Assembly (NCBI GenBank): GCA_965246855.1
Contig: CBDFFP010000006.1
Span: 305,541 to 369,540, forward strand
Direction of reading: 5' to 3'
DNA: 64,000 nucleotides
Origin: UBA1952 sp965246855
GTDB lineage: Bacteria > Bacteroidota > Bacteroidia > Chitinophagales > Chitinophagaceae
The stretch's first letter is position 1; every line of letters begins with the position of its first letter. Position numbers and translations under genes: made by a program. Below the pieces are notes generated by a model. It made no database searches, had not been told where the DNA came from, and saw only the letters and a list, made by a program, of their open reading frames with translations. Below are positions 1-9,602 of the stretch, piece after piece.

Positions 1-2
1 TC

Positions 3-410
3 TTCATTATCCCCAACCGGACGCTCGTGGGACAAAACGTAGAGAACGTCTCGCAACGCACCCGCACACGCGTGCAATTGAAAGTATTGCTGCGGAATGA
101 TTTGCCAGTGGAAGCCCTCGGAACCCTGATAGACACGTTGGAAACGCGCATTGCGCAGACCGAAAATGTGCGTCCGCCGGTATCGGTGAACCTGAGCACG
201 TTTGGCAAAAGCGTGATTGAGATTCTGTTGAGCTATCACCTGCCCGTGCCGTCTGTCGGCGATGTGCGGGAAACCGAAATCAAGCAGGACATCGCCTTGA
301 AAATTTACGCTTTGCTGTCGCAATACGCAGTGGTGGAAAGCGCGAAAGAGCCGGATGATGCGGAGGCCGGGAAAGGCTTGCAGGAGCCGGGCGGGAAAGA
401 GGACAGTTAA
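3..410 (+). CDS. Mechanosensitive ion channel, MscS family (C-terminal part, cut by window edge)
   Basis: The reading frame is open from the left edge and begins within the conserved MscS segment FIIPNRTLVGQNVENVSQR, the end of the pore helix region followed by the cytoplasmic beta domain. The C-terminal about 130 residues form the cytoplasmic vestibule part and end in a charged, probably disordered tail (AKEPDDAEAGKGLQEPGGKE). MscS-type channels sit in the inner membrane and open on hypo-osmotic stress to release solutes. The membrane helices lie to the left of the window, so subfamily and total length cannot be judged. The gene is not truncated in itself; it is only interrupted by the window edge. 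The family call rests on the IPN...N pattern and on the alpha/beta character of the tail. Confidence 0.75.
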   Translation, partial: FIIPNRTLVGQNVENVSQRTRTRVQLKVLLRNDLPVEALGTLIDTLETRIAQTENVRPPVSVNLSTFGKSVIEILLSYHLPVPSVGDVRETEIKQDIALKIYALLSQYAVVESAKEPDDAEAGKGLQEPGGKEDS

Positions 411-487
411 GAGTCTATTCATTAGTGGTGAATCAGCATAAATAATGAGAAGAGCAGGCGTAAAAAGAGGAGAGCGCCAATAACGCG

Positions 488-742
488 GGGTCATTCCGAC
501 CCTGACGCAGGAAGGGGAGGAATCTCACGCTATGTAAGGAACAGGACAGGAAACACAACGCGCGAGTGAGATTCCTCCTTCGTCGGAATGACCTGCGTTT
601 TGTAAGGCCGGCCCGCTGTAACATGCGGGTCATTCCGACCGCTAGGGAGGAATCTCGCAATAGCAAAGACACAGCAATCAAAACGCAGCAGGTTAGTAAC
701 AGCATACGTGAGATCTCTCCCTAGCGGTCGGAATGACCCGCG
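488..742. repeat. Two long inverted repeats of the GGTCATTCCGAC family
   Basis: The gene-free stretch 411-865 holds two imperfect palindromes. Copy 1 has arms at about 488-528 and 566-597; copy 2 has arms at about 624-657 and 707-742. Each arm reads roughly GGTCATTCCGAC, a short variable part, then GAGGAATCTCAC, followed by its reverse complement after a loop of 40-50 nt. The same element occurs as a perfect 28-bp-arm copy at 51344-51448. No credible gene is seen in this interval. The copies could form large hairpins in RNA and may act as terminators for the MscS-like gene; they look like non-autonomous dispersed repeats. Function is unknown. Confidence 0.8.
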
Positions 743-865
743 TTTTGTAAAAAGCTTCCTGGCCCTACGCTATCGGTATTCTAACGCACTAATAATCCGT
801 TCCCAATCCGTGTCATCCGTGTTATCCGCGTGCCATTCTATAAGGCGCTTAGCTTTGCGACCATT

Positions 866-3022
866 ATGCGCGTACTTATACTCTTTCTTCTTCTTCCTTT
901 TTCTGTACATTCCCAAACCACCCTGCGCGGCATCGTTACCAGCAACGCCGGGAAGCCCTTAAAAGGCGCTTCGGTGTATCTGGAAAACACGCTGGACGGC
1001 GGCACGGCAGACTCTGCCGGGAGGTTCTCTTTCACCACCACGGAGAAAGGATTTCAGTCCCTGAGCGCCACGCTGGCAGGCTATGAAATGGGCGGAACAC
1101 CGGTGCAGATAGACACGGTTTCTTTCAACGCCTTCTTCACCATCCGCATCAAAAAATCAGCAACGGATTTAGAGGAAGTAACCATCACCGCCGGTTCTTT
1201 TGATGCCGGAAATTCTTCCAAAACTGTCCTTAAGCCGCTGGACATTATTACCACCGCCGGAGCCAATGCCGATGTGGTACGCGCCATTCAAACCCTGCCC
1301 GGAACGCAGCAGCAAGGAACCCAAACGGGATTGTTCGTGCGCGGTGGCGACGCCAGTGAAGCAGCGGTTGTGGTAGATGGACTGACGATTCAGAATGCCT
1401 TCTTTTCTGCGGCTCCCGGCGTGGCGGCGCGCTCGCGCTTTATGCCGTTCAACCTCAAAGGCGTTTCGTTTTCCTCCGGCGGTTATTCCGCGCGCTACGG
1501 GCAGGCGCTTTCTTCCATTCTGGAGCTAAACACGCTGGATATGCCGGAGAAATCCACCCTGAATGTGGGCGCAAACATGGCGGGGCTGTACGTCTCCGGT
1601 AGCAAGCTTTGGGACAGCACGTTCTCCTTAGAAGGCGGCGCGAACTACACCAATCTGCAACCGTTCTACAAGCTGGCGCAAACCAATTTCGACTTCTACG
1701 ACGTGCCCAAAGGCGGCGGTGGAAATGCAACGCTTTCGTGGCGACCCCGCAAGGGCGGACTCTTGAAAGTAATGGGGAATTTCAACCAGTTTCAGAGTGG
1801 CACGCAGGTAACCAATCCCGACTCTCCGGCCCAGGCATTGCGCTTCGGCATCAAGAACCGCAACGTTTGTAGCATGGCTTCCTACCGGCAACTTATCGGC
1901 CTGAAATGGAACCTCTACAGTGCGGCGTTTTTTGCCCACAACAAAGACGAGATTAGCCAAAACGGAACGCCTGCTTCGGCAGCAGACCGGCGTGGGCAAC
2001 TGCGCCTGGAAGCGACGCGGTATTTCCATCGCCGGTTTACGCTCTTAGCGGGCGGAGAGGGAAATCTTATCCGCTACGAGCGCAGCTATGCCGCGACTTA
2101 TAACAACGCTTTTGACGAGACACTTCTGGCCGCTTACACCGAAGCAACCTGGACGCCGCTGCACTGGCTTTCGGTAAAACCCGGACTGCGTTTGGAGAAC
2201 AGCAAACTGCTCCAAAACACAACGCTTTCCCCGCGATTCAGTGCGGCTATCAAGACGGGAAGGCGCAGCACCGTTTCGCTCGCGGGCGGACTTTTCTACC
2301 AGAATCCTGATCCCACGATTTTGCTTTACGGCTACCGGCCCGGCCCGGCGCGCGCTACGCACGCCATTGCCAACTACCAGTGGATGACCGACACGCGGAC
2401 GCTGCGCGTAGAAGCCTACTATAAGAAGTATGACGACCTTACCCGCGAGTCGGCAACGTACTACGATCCCAATGTTTTTCACTATCCCGTTGGCCCGGTA
2501 ACGGCATCGGGCGATGGCTATGCGCAGGGTGCGGAGCTTTTCTGGAGAGACCGCAAGACGGTGAAAAATCTGGACTACTGGATATCCTACAGCTTTATTG
2601 ACACGCGCCGCCAATACCGGAATTACCTCGCCAAAGTACAGCCCGATTTTATCGCCACACACAACCTGAATGTGATTTCCAAATACTGGATAAACAAGTG
2701 GGGGTCGCAGATAAACGTAACCTACAGCTACGCCAGCGGACGTCCTTACTACAATCCGCAAAACCCGGAATTCCTTGCTGACCGGACGCCGGATTTTCAC
2801 AACCTTTCGCTTACGTTCAACAAGCTGTTTACGGTGCGGCGGAAATGGTTTACCGTCGTTTATGCCGGTGTGGATAACATCACCAACCGAAAAAACATCT
2901 TCGGCTACCGCTATCGCAGCCCGAGCGATGCAAACCCGATTCCGCAGTATCCGGCGCTTTTCCGCACCTTCTTTGTGGGCTTTAATTTGTCGCGGACGGA
3001 GTTTAAGAAGGACGAGATTTAA
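866..3022 (+). CDS. TonB-dependent outer-membrane receptor with carboxypeptidase-like N-terminal domain
   Basis: An outer-membrane receptor that imports a ligand too large for porins with energy from TonB/ExbBD. I chose the ATG at 866 because it opens directly with a signal peptide (MRVLILFLLLPFSVHSQ). Residues about 18-100 form a CarboxypepD_reg-like beta domain (TLRGIVTSNAGKPLKGASVY), typical of Bacteroidota receptors. The plug domain follows (residues about 115-225; RAIQTLPG, FVRGGDASEAAVVVDG, and GGYSARYGQALSSILEL). The remainder is a 22-strand-type barrel ending in aromatic residues (FFVGFNLSR). At 718 aa it is shorter than SusC proteins (about 1000 aa) and no SusD partner is adjacent, so a small ligand such as a siderophore, metal chelate or cofactor is more likely than a glycan. 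The ligand cannot be read from the sequence. It is a single gene, convergent with sbcC. Confidence 0.9.
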   Translation: MRVLILFLLLPFSVHSQTTLRGIVTSNAGKPLKGASVYLENTLDGGTADSAGRFSFTTTEKGFQSLSATLAGYEMGGTPVQIDTVSFNAFFTIRIKKSATDLEEVTITAGSFDAGNSSKTVLKPLDIITTAGANADVVRAIQTLPGTQQQGTQTGLFVRGGDASEAAVVVDGLTIQNAFFSAAPGVAARSRFMPFNLKGVSFSSGGYSARYGQALSSILELNTLDMPEKSTLNVGANMAGLYVSGSKLWDSTFSLEGGANYTNLQPFYKLAQTNFDFYDVPKGGGGNATLSWRPRKGGLLKVMGNFNQFQSGTQVTNPDSPAQALRFGIKNRNVCSMASYRQLIGLKWNLYSAAFFAHNKDEISQNGTPASAADRRGQLRLEATRYFHRRFTLLAGGEGNLIRYERSYAATYNNAFDETLLAAYTEATWTPLHWLSVKPGLRLENSKLLQNTTLSPRFSAAIKTGRRSTVSLAGGLFYQNPDPTILLYGYRPGPARATHAIANYQWMTDTRTLRVEAYYKKYDDLTRESATYYDPNVFHYPVGPVTASGDGYAQGAELFWRDRKTVKNLDYWISYSFIDTRRQYRNYLAKVQPDFIATHNLNVISKYWINKWGSQINVTYSYASGRPYYNPQNPEFLADRTPDFHNLSLTFNKLFTVRRKWFTVVYAGVDNITNRKNIFGYRYRSPSDANPIPQYPALFRTFFVGFNLSRTEFKKDEI

Positions 3023-3148
3023 GAAGGGATCGTGGTCTTTATACTATAAGCACACATTGCTTGTCTCCCTTCGGATACAAGATCTACTGTACAGACATAC
3101 AGACGCTTCCAACAGCTACCGGAAACACTTGTCATAAACAGGAGTAAA

Positions 3149-6100
3149 CTATCCCACTACCTCCAAGCTACTCACCCCGTTCCCTTTTTTATTCACCACA
3201 ATCTGTGTCGGGATGCGCTCTTTAAGCTGTGCCACGTGGGAGATAACACCAATGGTTTTTCCGCGCGCCTGAAGGTTCTCCAGCGTGGTGAGCGCATCTT
3301 CCAAAGCTTCGTCGTCTAGCGAGCCAAAGCCTTCGTCAATGAACAAAGAATCAATCCGCGTTTTCTGCGAGGCCATGTCGGAAAGGCCTAGCGCCAGCCC
3401 GAGGCTTACGAGGAATGTTTCGCCACCGGAGAGGCTGCCCGCTTCGCGCAAAGCACTGCCCAGATACAGGTCTTCCACCTGAATGCCCAACGATTCGCGC
3501 ACATCGTTTTTCCGCCGCAGCCGGTAGCGATCACTTAGTTGTTTGAGATGCACATTGGCATGTAAAAGCAGTTGTTCCAACGAAAGTGTTTGGGCAAAAT
3601 TGGAAAGCTTGTCGCCGTTGCCGGAACCGATGAGGTCGTTCAAAGTACGCCAGCGTGCTACCTCTTTTTCCTGCTGTTTTTGCGCTTCTAATTTCCCGGA
3701 AAGCTGCGTTTCTTTTTGTGCATTTTCGGCAAGGATTTGACCATCGCGGCCTATCTGCTGCTGCAAGGTCTCCTGCTCTTTTTGCAAGTTGTTCCACGCC
3801 GCTTCCAGTTCAGAAAGCGGACGCGCCATAGCCGCCTCTTTTTCCCAAACGGAAAGTGCTTTTTCTTTTTCCCGCAAAAGGGTTTGGGCTTCTGTGCAGG
3901 CATTCTCTAACTGCCGGATTTTGGCTTCTGCTGCTTGTCGTCTCGTTGCCGGAATCAGTTGCGCGAGCGCAGCCGAAAAGTCTGCCGGAAGTTGCAATCT
4001 CTGCAACGCCGCGCTCAGTGTTTGCCTCAGCGTTTTCAGCTCTTCCGTCAGTTGTTTTTGGCGGGCCTCACCCACTTCCGAAGCGTGTTTGGCCAGCGCG
4101 TGTTGCTGTGCCGCTGCCGTATGTTCTCCCTGCGCCGACTGCCAGTTTTGACTGCTGTTTTGCGCCGCTGCCTTTAGCTGTTTGTAGTAAGTCGCTGCCG
4201 AGCTAAACAACGCCGGAAAAGTTTTGCGCACTGCTTCGGAAAGCCGCGTATGGTCAGCTTCTTCGTTCTTTATCCGGGCTTCGCTTTCGTTACAAATAGC
4301 AGTAATTTCTTCGCACTCGCGGCGGTGGTTTTGAAGCAGCTTTGTCAGGTCCGCCAGCCGGGTGTATGCCGCTTTTTCGGCTTCTTGTTTCGCTTCGTAG
4401 GCGCGCAGTTTTTCCCGCAGTGCATTCACGAAAACGTCTTCGCCGTTTCTGGAACATTCCATACCCAATGCAATTGCCGTTGTGCCGAAATACTGCGCCA
4501 GCCGGCTGCCTTCATTCATCAATTCCTGCTCGTCAGATTGCAACCGTGCCAGTTCCATTTCCTCTTTGTGAAAAGAGGTGGAAGTATCTCCAATCTGTGC
4601 CGTTCCGGTTTCAATATCGCGGCGAATTTGTGCGAGATTTACCCGCAAGCCTTCCTCTTCCTCCAGTATTTTTTGCAAGCGGCGCAACTGCACGTCTGCC
4701 ACTTCGTTGGTGCAGGGCGACGGCCCTGCAACCGGCTCCATATCTTCCAACGAAAACAGCATCTGGTTATACACACAATCCTCCGATTCCTGCGCCGATA
4801 GTTGCTCGTGCAATTTCCGCAAAAGCACCTGCTGCGTCTGCAATGTTTGTTGCATTCCCGACAGGTCGCGGTCAGCGTAGGGATGCTCCGTATTGCCGCA
4901 TAAATGACAGGGCTTTCCGGCTTCTAATTTCTGGTGGTGTTCCAGGAAAAACTGAAGCGCCTGCGTGTGGTGGTGCGTTTCTTTTTGGGCCGATTCCAAG
5001 CAGTTCTTTTCCTCAATCAGCGTTGCTTTTTTGGCGAGAACGGTGTATTTCCAAACGGCTTTTTCACTCCCGATTTCTTCCTGCCGTTGCTCGTGCATCA
5101 CAAACGCCTTTGTTGCAGATTGATGCGTCTGACGCAGGCTGAGCAGGGTTTTATTCAAGGCATCTCGCCGCGCAGCAGTCTGCTTGATTTCCTTGTTTAG
5201 CGCCTGCATTTCTGTACGCAGCGTGGTAATCCACGTTTGCTTTGCTGTCGCTTCGTTTATGGTGGAAGCCAGTTGGCCGTCGTGCGCATTTTGAGCCAGC
5301 CACTGCGTGCGTTGTGCTTGCTGTTGGGCCACCTCGGCCAGTTGCGTTTCCTGCTCCTTTGCTTTGCGAAGAAGGGTTTCACGCTTCTCCGTTTGCTGCT
5401 GTTGCGCTCTTTTTTCACGAAGGATGCTTTCTGCCAGTCGGGCAATATTCTCCTCATCTTTCAGTGCTTCCAGAAGGGCGGGCTCCGACTGCTGTAATTG
5501 TGTTTCCGCCGCTTCTTTTTGTTGGAGAAATTCTGTAAGCTTCCGTTCTTTTTCCCGAAGAGATACGCCCGCACTTTCTGCCGCGCGAAACAGCTTTTGC
5601 GTCTCTTCCGACAAGGTTTTAGAGAGGGCATCTTTCTCTTGCCATTGAATCAACGAAGGTTCCAAAGGCAGTAGTTTAGAATGACTTTCCCAGCGGACAA
5701 ATTCATCGGCACTCCGGTCTCTTTCCGCCGTTGCGTCCTGCTGTTTTTGTTGCGCCTGCGCCACTTCTTTTTGCAGCGTTTGGAATTGCTGATGCCAGTG
5801 TTTTCCGGCTTCGACTGCGCTGATTTCGGTGCGTAGTTTCTGCGCTTCTTCTTGTGCTGTTTGAATGCCTTTTGTCAGTTCTTCCTTCGCCTCGTTAGAA
5901 AGCAAAACAGTGGCGGACGTTTCCCGTTGGAGCGCTTCCAAAGAGGCCTTCTCCGACTTGTGTTTTTCAAAGCAGGTTTTGGAAAGTCCGCGATAGATTT
6001 CGGTGCCGGTGAGCTTCTCTAAAAGTGCGGAACGCTCGCCGTCTTTGGCACTCAGGAAACGCATGAATTGTCCCTGCGCCAGCAACACCGATTTGAGGAA

Positions 6101-6535
6101 TTGTTCCTTGTTGAGGCCCACCAGTTCTTCCACCAGCTTTTCTACCTCCGTCACCTTCGTGGCCAGAATATTTTTGGTTTTCCAGCAGGCAATTTCCCGC
6201 GTGGCGTTCTGGAATTTTCCATCGGCTTTTTTGTTGGCGCGGTGCAAGGTCCAGCGTGCTTTGTAGCAGCCTGCCGGAGTTTCAAAAATCACCTCGGCAC
6301 TGCACTGTCCCTCGCCGTGACTTATCATGCCGCGCACGTCACCACCTTCACGCGCAATCTCGCCGTAAAGGGCCAGTGTGAGCGCGTCCAGAATAGTGGT
6401 TTTCCCTGCGCCTGTGGGGCCAGTAATGGCAAACAGTCCGCAGCCCTGTAGCGGGTGCTTAAGGAAATCAATCTCTATCGGTTTGGACGACGCTAGCGAG
6501 TGCAGATTGTGTATGGTGAGGGTATGAATTTTCAT
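3149..6535 (-). CDS. sbcC: DNA repair exonuclease/ATPase subunit SbcC
   Basis: The Rad50-like ATPase subunit of the SbcCD nuclease, which cleaves DNA hairpins, trims protein-blocked ends and removes long palindromes during replication. Visible features: an N-terminal Walker A (GPTGAGKT, residues 39-46), a very long coiled coil rich in Gln, Glu, Lys and Ala (about 170-1000) interrupted by the zinc-hook motif CHLCGNTEHP near residue 540, then the ABC signature SLSGGETF and Walker B/D-loop (LFIDEGFGSLD) in the last 110 residues. The length of 1128 aa is normal. The start codon overlaps the sbcD stop by 4 nt (ATGA), so the two subunits are translationally coupled. The reading frame is fully intact. 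The palindrome-rich intergenic DNA of this genome is the kind of substrate SbcCD acts on. Confidence 0.96.
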   Translation of the reverse strand: MKIHTLTIHNLHSLASSKPIEIDFLKHPLQGCGLFAITGPTGAGKTTILDALTLALYGEIAREGGDVRGMISHGEGQCSAEVIFETPAGCYKARWTLHRANKKADGKFQNATREIACWKTKNILATKVTEVEKLVEELVGLNKEQFLKSVLLAQGQFMRFLSAKDGERSALLEKLTGTEIYRGLSKTCFEKHKSEKASLEALQRETSATVLLSNEAKEELTKGIQTAQEEAQKLRTEISAVEAGKHWHQQFQTLQKEVAQAQQKQQDATAERDRSADEFVRWESHSKLLPLEPSLIQWQEKDALSKTLSEETQKLFRAAESAGVSLREKERKLTEFLQQKEAAETQLQQSEPALLEALKDEENIARLAESILREKRAQQQQTEKRETLLRKAKEQETQLAEVAQQQAQRTQWLAQNAHDGQLASTINEATAKQTWITTLRTEMQALNKEIKQTAARRDALNKTLLSLRQTHQSATKAFVMHEQRQEEIGSEKAVWKYTVLAKKATLIEEKNCLESAQKETHHHTQALQFFLEHHQKLEAGKPCHLCGNTEHPYADRDLSGMQQTLQTQQVLLRKLHEQLSAQESEDCVYNQMLFSLEDMEPVAGPSPCTNEVADVQLRRLQKILEEEEGLRVNLAQIRRDIETGTAQIGDTSTSFHKEEMELARLQSDEQELMNEGSRLAQYFGTTAIALGMECSRNGEDVFVNALREKLRAYEAKQEAEKAAYTRLADLTKLLQNHRRECEEITAICNESEARIKNEEADHTRLSEAVRKTFPALFSSAATYYKQLKAAAQNSSQNWQSAQGEHTAAAQQHALAKHASEVGEARQKQLTEELKTLRQTLSAALQRLQLPADFSAALAQLIPATRRQAAEAKIRQLENACTEAQTLLREKEKALSVWEKEAAMARPLSELEAAWNNLQKEQETLQQQIGRDGQILAENAQKETQLSGKLEAQKQQEKEVARWRTLNDLIGSGNGDKLSNFAQTLSLEQLLLHANVHLKQLSDRYRLRRKNDVRESLGIQVEDLYLGSALREAGSLSGGETFLVSLGLALGLSDMASQKTRIDSLFIDEGFGSLDDEALEDALTTLENLQARGKTIGVISHVAQLKERIPTQIVVNKKGNGVSSLEVVG

Positions 6536-7779
6536 GACTGCGGGCTGTCGGAAACGGGAGATTGGTAGTAGAGGTCAAGCAGCTCGGCAAAAGTTGTTTG
6601 CAGGTTTTGGCGCGTGGTTTCGTCGGTGATCTCTTCGCGCGTCAGAAGCTTTTGAAATACTTCCGTCGGCTGTCGCAAAAGCGTTTCGGAAAGTGCGGAT
6701 GCAGCGGCAGATTCTTCGTTTTGTTCCGCTGTTTTCTGGCTGGTTTTTACTTCCACCAAAAGCAGCTCTTCCCGCAGATTAAGAGCCGCTTCCTGCAACT
6801 TTCGCCGGGCTTCCAAAGGTTGCTCGCAATCGTTCAGGACAAGGCAAAACCACGGCAGCAACTCGTCCACTTCCTTGCGGAAATTCTCCACAAAAAACAA
6901 GAGGTTTTCCAGCGTGTCTTCCTTGTGAAGCAGGCGGCGACGGATGGGCACACGCAGCTCCGTAATCTGCGGACAGCAAGCGCCCTTAAACTCCAACAAC
7001 AGCACCTGATGCGGATATTCCCGCTCCGAAAAAGACAGCGGAATAGGCGAGCCGGAATAGCGGATATGCTCTTTGCCGCCTACGCGCTGCGGACGGTGGA
7101 GATGGCCGAGCGCCACGTAATCAAAAACGTCGGTGAAAGCCTCGGCGCTTATCCCGCCCAAGTTGCCGACATGAATAGACCGCTCGGTGTCGGAAGGGGA
7201 ACAGCCTTGTGCAAAGAGGTGTCCCATAGCCATTACCGGAATGTTTTTTTCGCGGTGGCCGCAGCAGCTGTCGGCGGCTTGGCGGTAGTGGGCGATAAGG
7301 CCGTTTCGGACTTGTTCTTCAATGGCATCGCTGCTGTCGCCGAGGCGGCTTTTGCGCAGGTCGGCATCGCGGAGATAAGGAATGGCAGCGACGACGAGGC
7401 GTGGGTTTTCCGCGTTGGGCAGGGCGATGATTTGCTCGCTAAAATCTTCGGGAGCAGCGCCGACGACGCGAATATTGAGCGCGCGCAAAATCGGGTCAGC
7501 GGCTTGCAGAAAATGCGGGTTGTCGTGGTTGCCGCCGGTGATGATGACGTGCTTGCAGGGCGAGCCGGAAAGCCGGGCCAGAAAGCGATAATACTGTTCC
7601 TGCGCGAAGGTGGGCGGGTTGGTGCTGTCAAAAACATCGCCTGCGACAATCAGGGTTTCTACCTCGTTCTCACAAATGCTTTCGTACAGCCAGTTCAGAA
7701 AAAAATGGTGCTCCTCTTTGCGGTAGTGGCCGGAAAATCGCTGCCCCAAATGCCAGTCCGCCGTATGAATCACGCGCAT
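6532..7779 (-). CDS. sbcD: Exonuclease subunit SbcD
   Basis: The Mre11-like, Mn-dependent phosphoesterase subunit of SbcCD: a 3'-5' double-strand exonuclease and single-strand endonuclease. Metal-binding calcineurin-type motifs are visible near the N-terminus: TADWHLGQ (D8, H10), VAGDVFD (about 46-52) and GGNHDNP (about 82-88), followed by the histidines of MAMGHLF and ALGHLH. The length of 415 aa fits the family. The start at 7779 gives the standard MRVIHTADWHLG N-terminus. It is the first gene of the sbcDC pair. Just upstream, TAACTTGC lies about 5 nt before the ATG on the coding strand and could be a weak Bacteroidota -7 box. Confidence 0.96.
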   Translation of the reverse strand: MRVIHTADWHLGQRFSGHYRKEEHHFFLNWLYESICENEVETLIVAGDVFDSTNPPTFAQEQYYRFLARLSGSPCKHVIITGGNHDNPHFLQAADPILRALNIRVVGAAPEDFSEQIIALPNAENPRLVVAAIPYLRDADLRKSRLGDSSDAIEEQVRNGLIAHYRQAADSCCGHREKNIPVMAMGHLFAQGCSPSDTERSIHVGNLGGISAEAFTDVFDYVALGHLHRPQRVGGKEHIRYSGSPIPLSFSEREYPHQVLLLEFKGACCPQITELRVPIRRRLLHKEDTLENLLFFVENFRKEVDELLPWFCLVLNDCEQPLEARRKLQEAALNLREELLLVEVKTSQKTAEQNEESAAASALSETLLRQPTEVFQKLLTREEITDETTRQNLQTTFAELLDLYYQSPVSDSPQS

Positions 7780-7830
7780 TGCCGCAAGTTACGGGGAAGG
7801 GAAAGTTTTGTACCGGACCGGGTGCAAATG

Positions 7831-7861
7831 AAGAACGCCCCGCTGGTAGCGGGGCGTTCTT
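7831..7861 (-). terminator. Hairpin terminator downstream of the mbnP-mbnH-YHYH operon
   Basis: A perfect 13-bp stem AAGAACGCCCCGC / GCGGGGCGTTCTT with a 5-nt loop. On the minus strand it lies after the YHYH gene and 52 nt before sbcD. The U tract is weak on either side, so termination efficiency is uncertain, but the stem is too strong to be chance. Confidence 0.7.
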
Positions 7862-8253
7862 ATGGGGAAATGATGTTTTTTAGAGGGTGCGCCAGTGGCC
7901 TCAACCCCCGGCCCCTCTCCGCAGCCCTTCGGCAAGCTCAGGGTGACAGAGGGGTGACGGGATTTGACCGTTTGTTGGTGATTGTGCGAGTTGTAGTTGC
8001 TAATGGCGGCACCCAACATGTTGTGCAGGGCCTTTCGTTGTTCCTCCTCGCAATGACCCGCGTCAGGAAACAGGGCAGCGTTATTTTAAATGACCCGCGT
8101 GATTTTAAAATCAGGGAGTGAACAATGCCGCGCCAGGGATAGGAGCGGATATCCTTTTTGCGGCGTGGGCCTTTTTTCGTGCGGTGGGGCAAAAAGATAG
8201 CAGCGGATAGCCCAGTCCGAAGGGGGCGCCCGAATGAAAATCCTTAAACAAAT
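7862..8253. other. Gene-free repeat-rich spacer
   Basis: No coding potential is seen. It contains a CTTCGGCAAGCTCAGGGTGA stretch (about 7927-7946), a motif often found in dispersed repeats of environmental bacteria, a decayed GGAATCTC/CAATGACCCGCGT palindrome remnant (about 8030-8100), and the ~96-bp element copy A listed separately. Confidence 0.6.
8136..8231. repeat. Dispersed ~96-bp intergenic element, copy A
   Basis: It runs from GGATAGGAGCGGATATC to CCGAAGGGGGCGCCC. Its halves are partly self-complementary (ATATCCTTTTTGC against GCAAAAAGATAGC). A second copy with the same layout lies at 18744-18839, including the shared block GCAAAAAGATAGCAGCGGAT and the CCGAAGGGG end. No coding capacity; probably a mobile palindromic repeat. 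Confidence 0.75.
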
Positions 8254-9573
8254 TTACCGGCGCACGACGCGCTGCACCACCGCAGGACTTCCATCAGCGG
8301 CATCAAAACGGGCGAGATAAATTCCCGGAATTGGCAGCTCGAAAGAATGCGCCGCAGCACTGTTCAGCGCGCTGCGATACACAACCTGCCCGGCAAGATT
8401 TACGATGGTAAGCAGGTTGAAACCATGACCGGCATCAATCGTTACGACGTCCGTAGTTGGATTGGGATAAAGGCGCAATAAGCCTTTGCCGGAAACCTCG
8501 TTCACCGCTGTAGCCGTGAGACAGGAAGACAAATAGGATGGAATGGAAAGGCTGTTTCCGGCGGGACCTTGCGGAAAATTCCCGGCATCTGGCTGCGCGT
8601 GATAATACACGCCGACGTAGTAGGGAAACACCGGCACGCCCGCCGCGTCAATCGTGGTGAAATAAGCGTAGGTTCCTCCTGGAAATTCCGGCGTTACGCA
8701 GGTGCGGCCATTGTGTTCATCTAGGTCGCCGCCGTTGGCAGAAAGCCACTCCCAGTCTTCGCAATAGGTGCCGATGGGGTAAGTAGTGCTCACCGCGGGG
8801 CCGGCTTGGGAAGTAGTTGAGCCGCCGCCGGGAATGGCCGGGTAAGCAGTGCGCGTGGTGATGTTGCGCAGACTGTAGCCGGTCTTCATGCGGGTGATTC
8901 CAGAGGTTGCGTCCATAGCAGTTGAATAGCCGTAAGGGCCATAGATAGGATGGCCGTCAAAGGCCCAGCCTACGATGGGAGAGTGTTGGGTTGTAGGCAG
9001 GCGGTTCCACAATTTGAAAGGCGCAACGTGGGTGTGGTAAACGCCTTGCTGCTGCGGGTGCGCACCGAGTGTGTTGTCCAAAGAAACGCCTTCGCCCTTT
9101 CCTACTTCCAGGTTCCAGATGCCCAGCCCGCCTTGCTGCCGGTCGGCATTAGTGGTGCCGCTCCATGATTTTGCATCGCCAATACCGTAAATCACAATGC
9201 CGTTTATCAACACACCGATTTCGCCGACTTTGGGAGAAATCGCTTTCGTGGTCGGCACGATTGGGGTGCGCGGAAAACGATGTGTAAACGTCTGCGTAAC
9301 CGGATTTCCGGGGTTCGTCCACTTGCCCATGCTGTCGGTCATGTTGTGGCTATACACCCAAACCGTGTCGTTGTTGTAACACACGCGTAGGGCATCGGCA
9401 CTGTCGGTAGTGGTGGTCCACACATAGGAAGGCGCGCCGGGGCCGGAGGCAGTGTTGGCCCAGTAAGAGGCCGTCTTGCCGGTAGTGTTCAACTTCCAGC
9501 TATTGATGATGGGCTGTGCATCGGCGCACAGCGCGCTGAGAAGCAGTGCGAGGAAAAGAAAGTGTTTTTTCAT
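8254..9573 (-). CDS. Secreted YHYH-domain protein with type IX secretion sorting domain
   Basis: The signal peptide MKKHFLFLALLLSALCADAQ is followed by a large domain of the YHYH type: conserved blocks GVYHTHVAPFKLWN, AFDGHPIYGPYGYS, DLDEHNGRTCVTPEFPGGTY and YYVGVYYHAQ lie between residues about 150 and 340. The last about 75 residues form a type A C-terminal sorting domain (LYPNPTTDVVTID ... GIYLARFD), so the protein should be exported by the type IX system and anchored at or released from the surface. YHYH proteins have no established activity; the clustered histidines and tyrosines suggest metal binding (inference). It is the last gene of an operon 29 nt downstream of the dihaem peroxidase, which points to a role with mbnP/mbnH in copper handling or oxidation outside the cell. 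Confidence 0.87.
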   Translation of the reverse strand: MKKHFLFLALLLSALCADAQPIINSWKLNTTGKTASYWANTASGPGAPSYVWTTTTDSADALRVCYNNDTVWVYSHNMTDSMGKWTNPGNPVTQTFTHRFPRTPIVPTTKAISPKVGEIGVLINGIVIYGIGDAKSWSGTTNADRQQGGLGIWNLEVGKGEGVSLDNTLGAHPQQQGVYHTHVAPFKLWNRLPTTQHSPIVGWAFDGHPIYGPYGYSTAMDATSGITRMKTGYSLRNITTRTAYPAIPGGGSTTSQAGPAVSTTYPIGTYCEDWEWLSANGGDLDEHNGRTCVTPEFPGGTYAYFTTIDAAGVPVFPYYVGVYYHAQPDAGNFPQGPAGNSLSIPSYLSSCLTATAVNEVSGKGLLRLYPNPTTDVVTIDAGHGFNLLTIVNLAGQVVYRSALNSAAAHSFELPIPGIYLARFDAADGSPAVVQRVVRR

Positions 9574-9602
9574 GGAGGAAATTGTTTGGAAAAGGGGGTA
9601 TT

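Noticed and set aside
410..866. Small genes in the first intergenic gap
   Set aside because: The open frames there follow the inverted repeats and have low-complexity, Arg/Ser/Leu-rich translations without family resemblance.
6562..8121. Long plus-strand open frame (about 519 codons) opposite sbcD
   Set aside because: It is the antisense shadow of the well-supported sbcD gene, has no recognisable domain and runs into a terminator and repeats.
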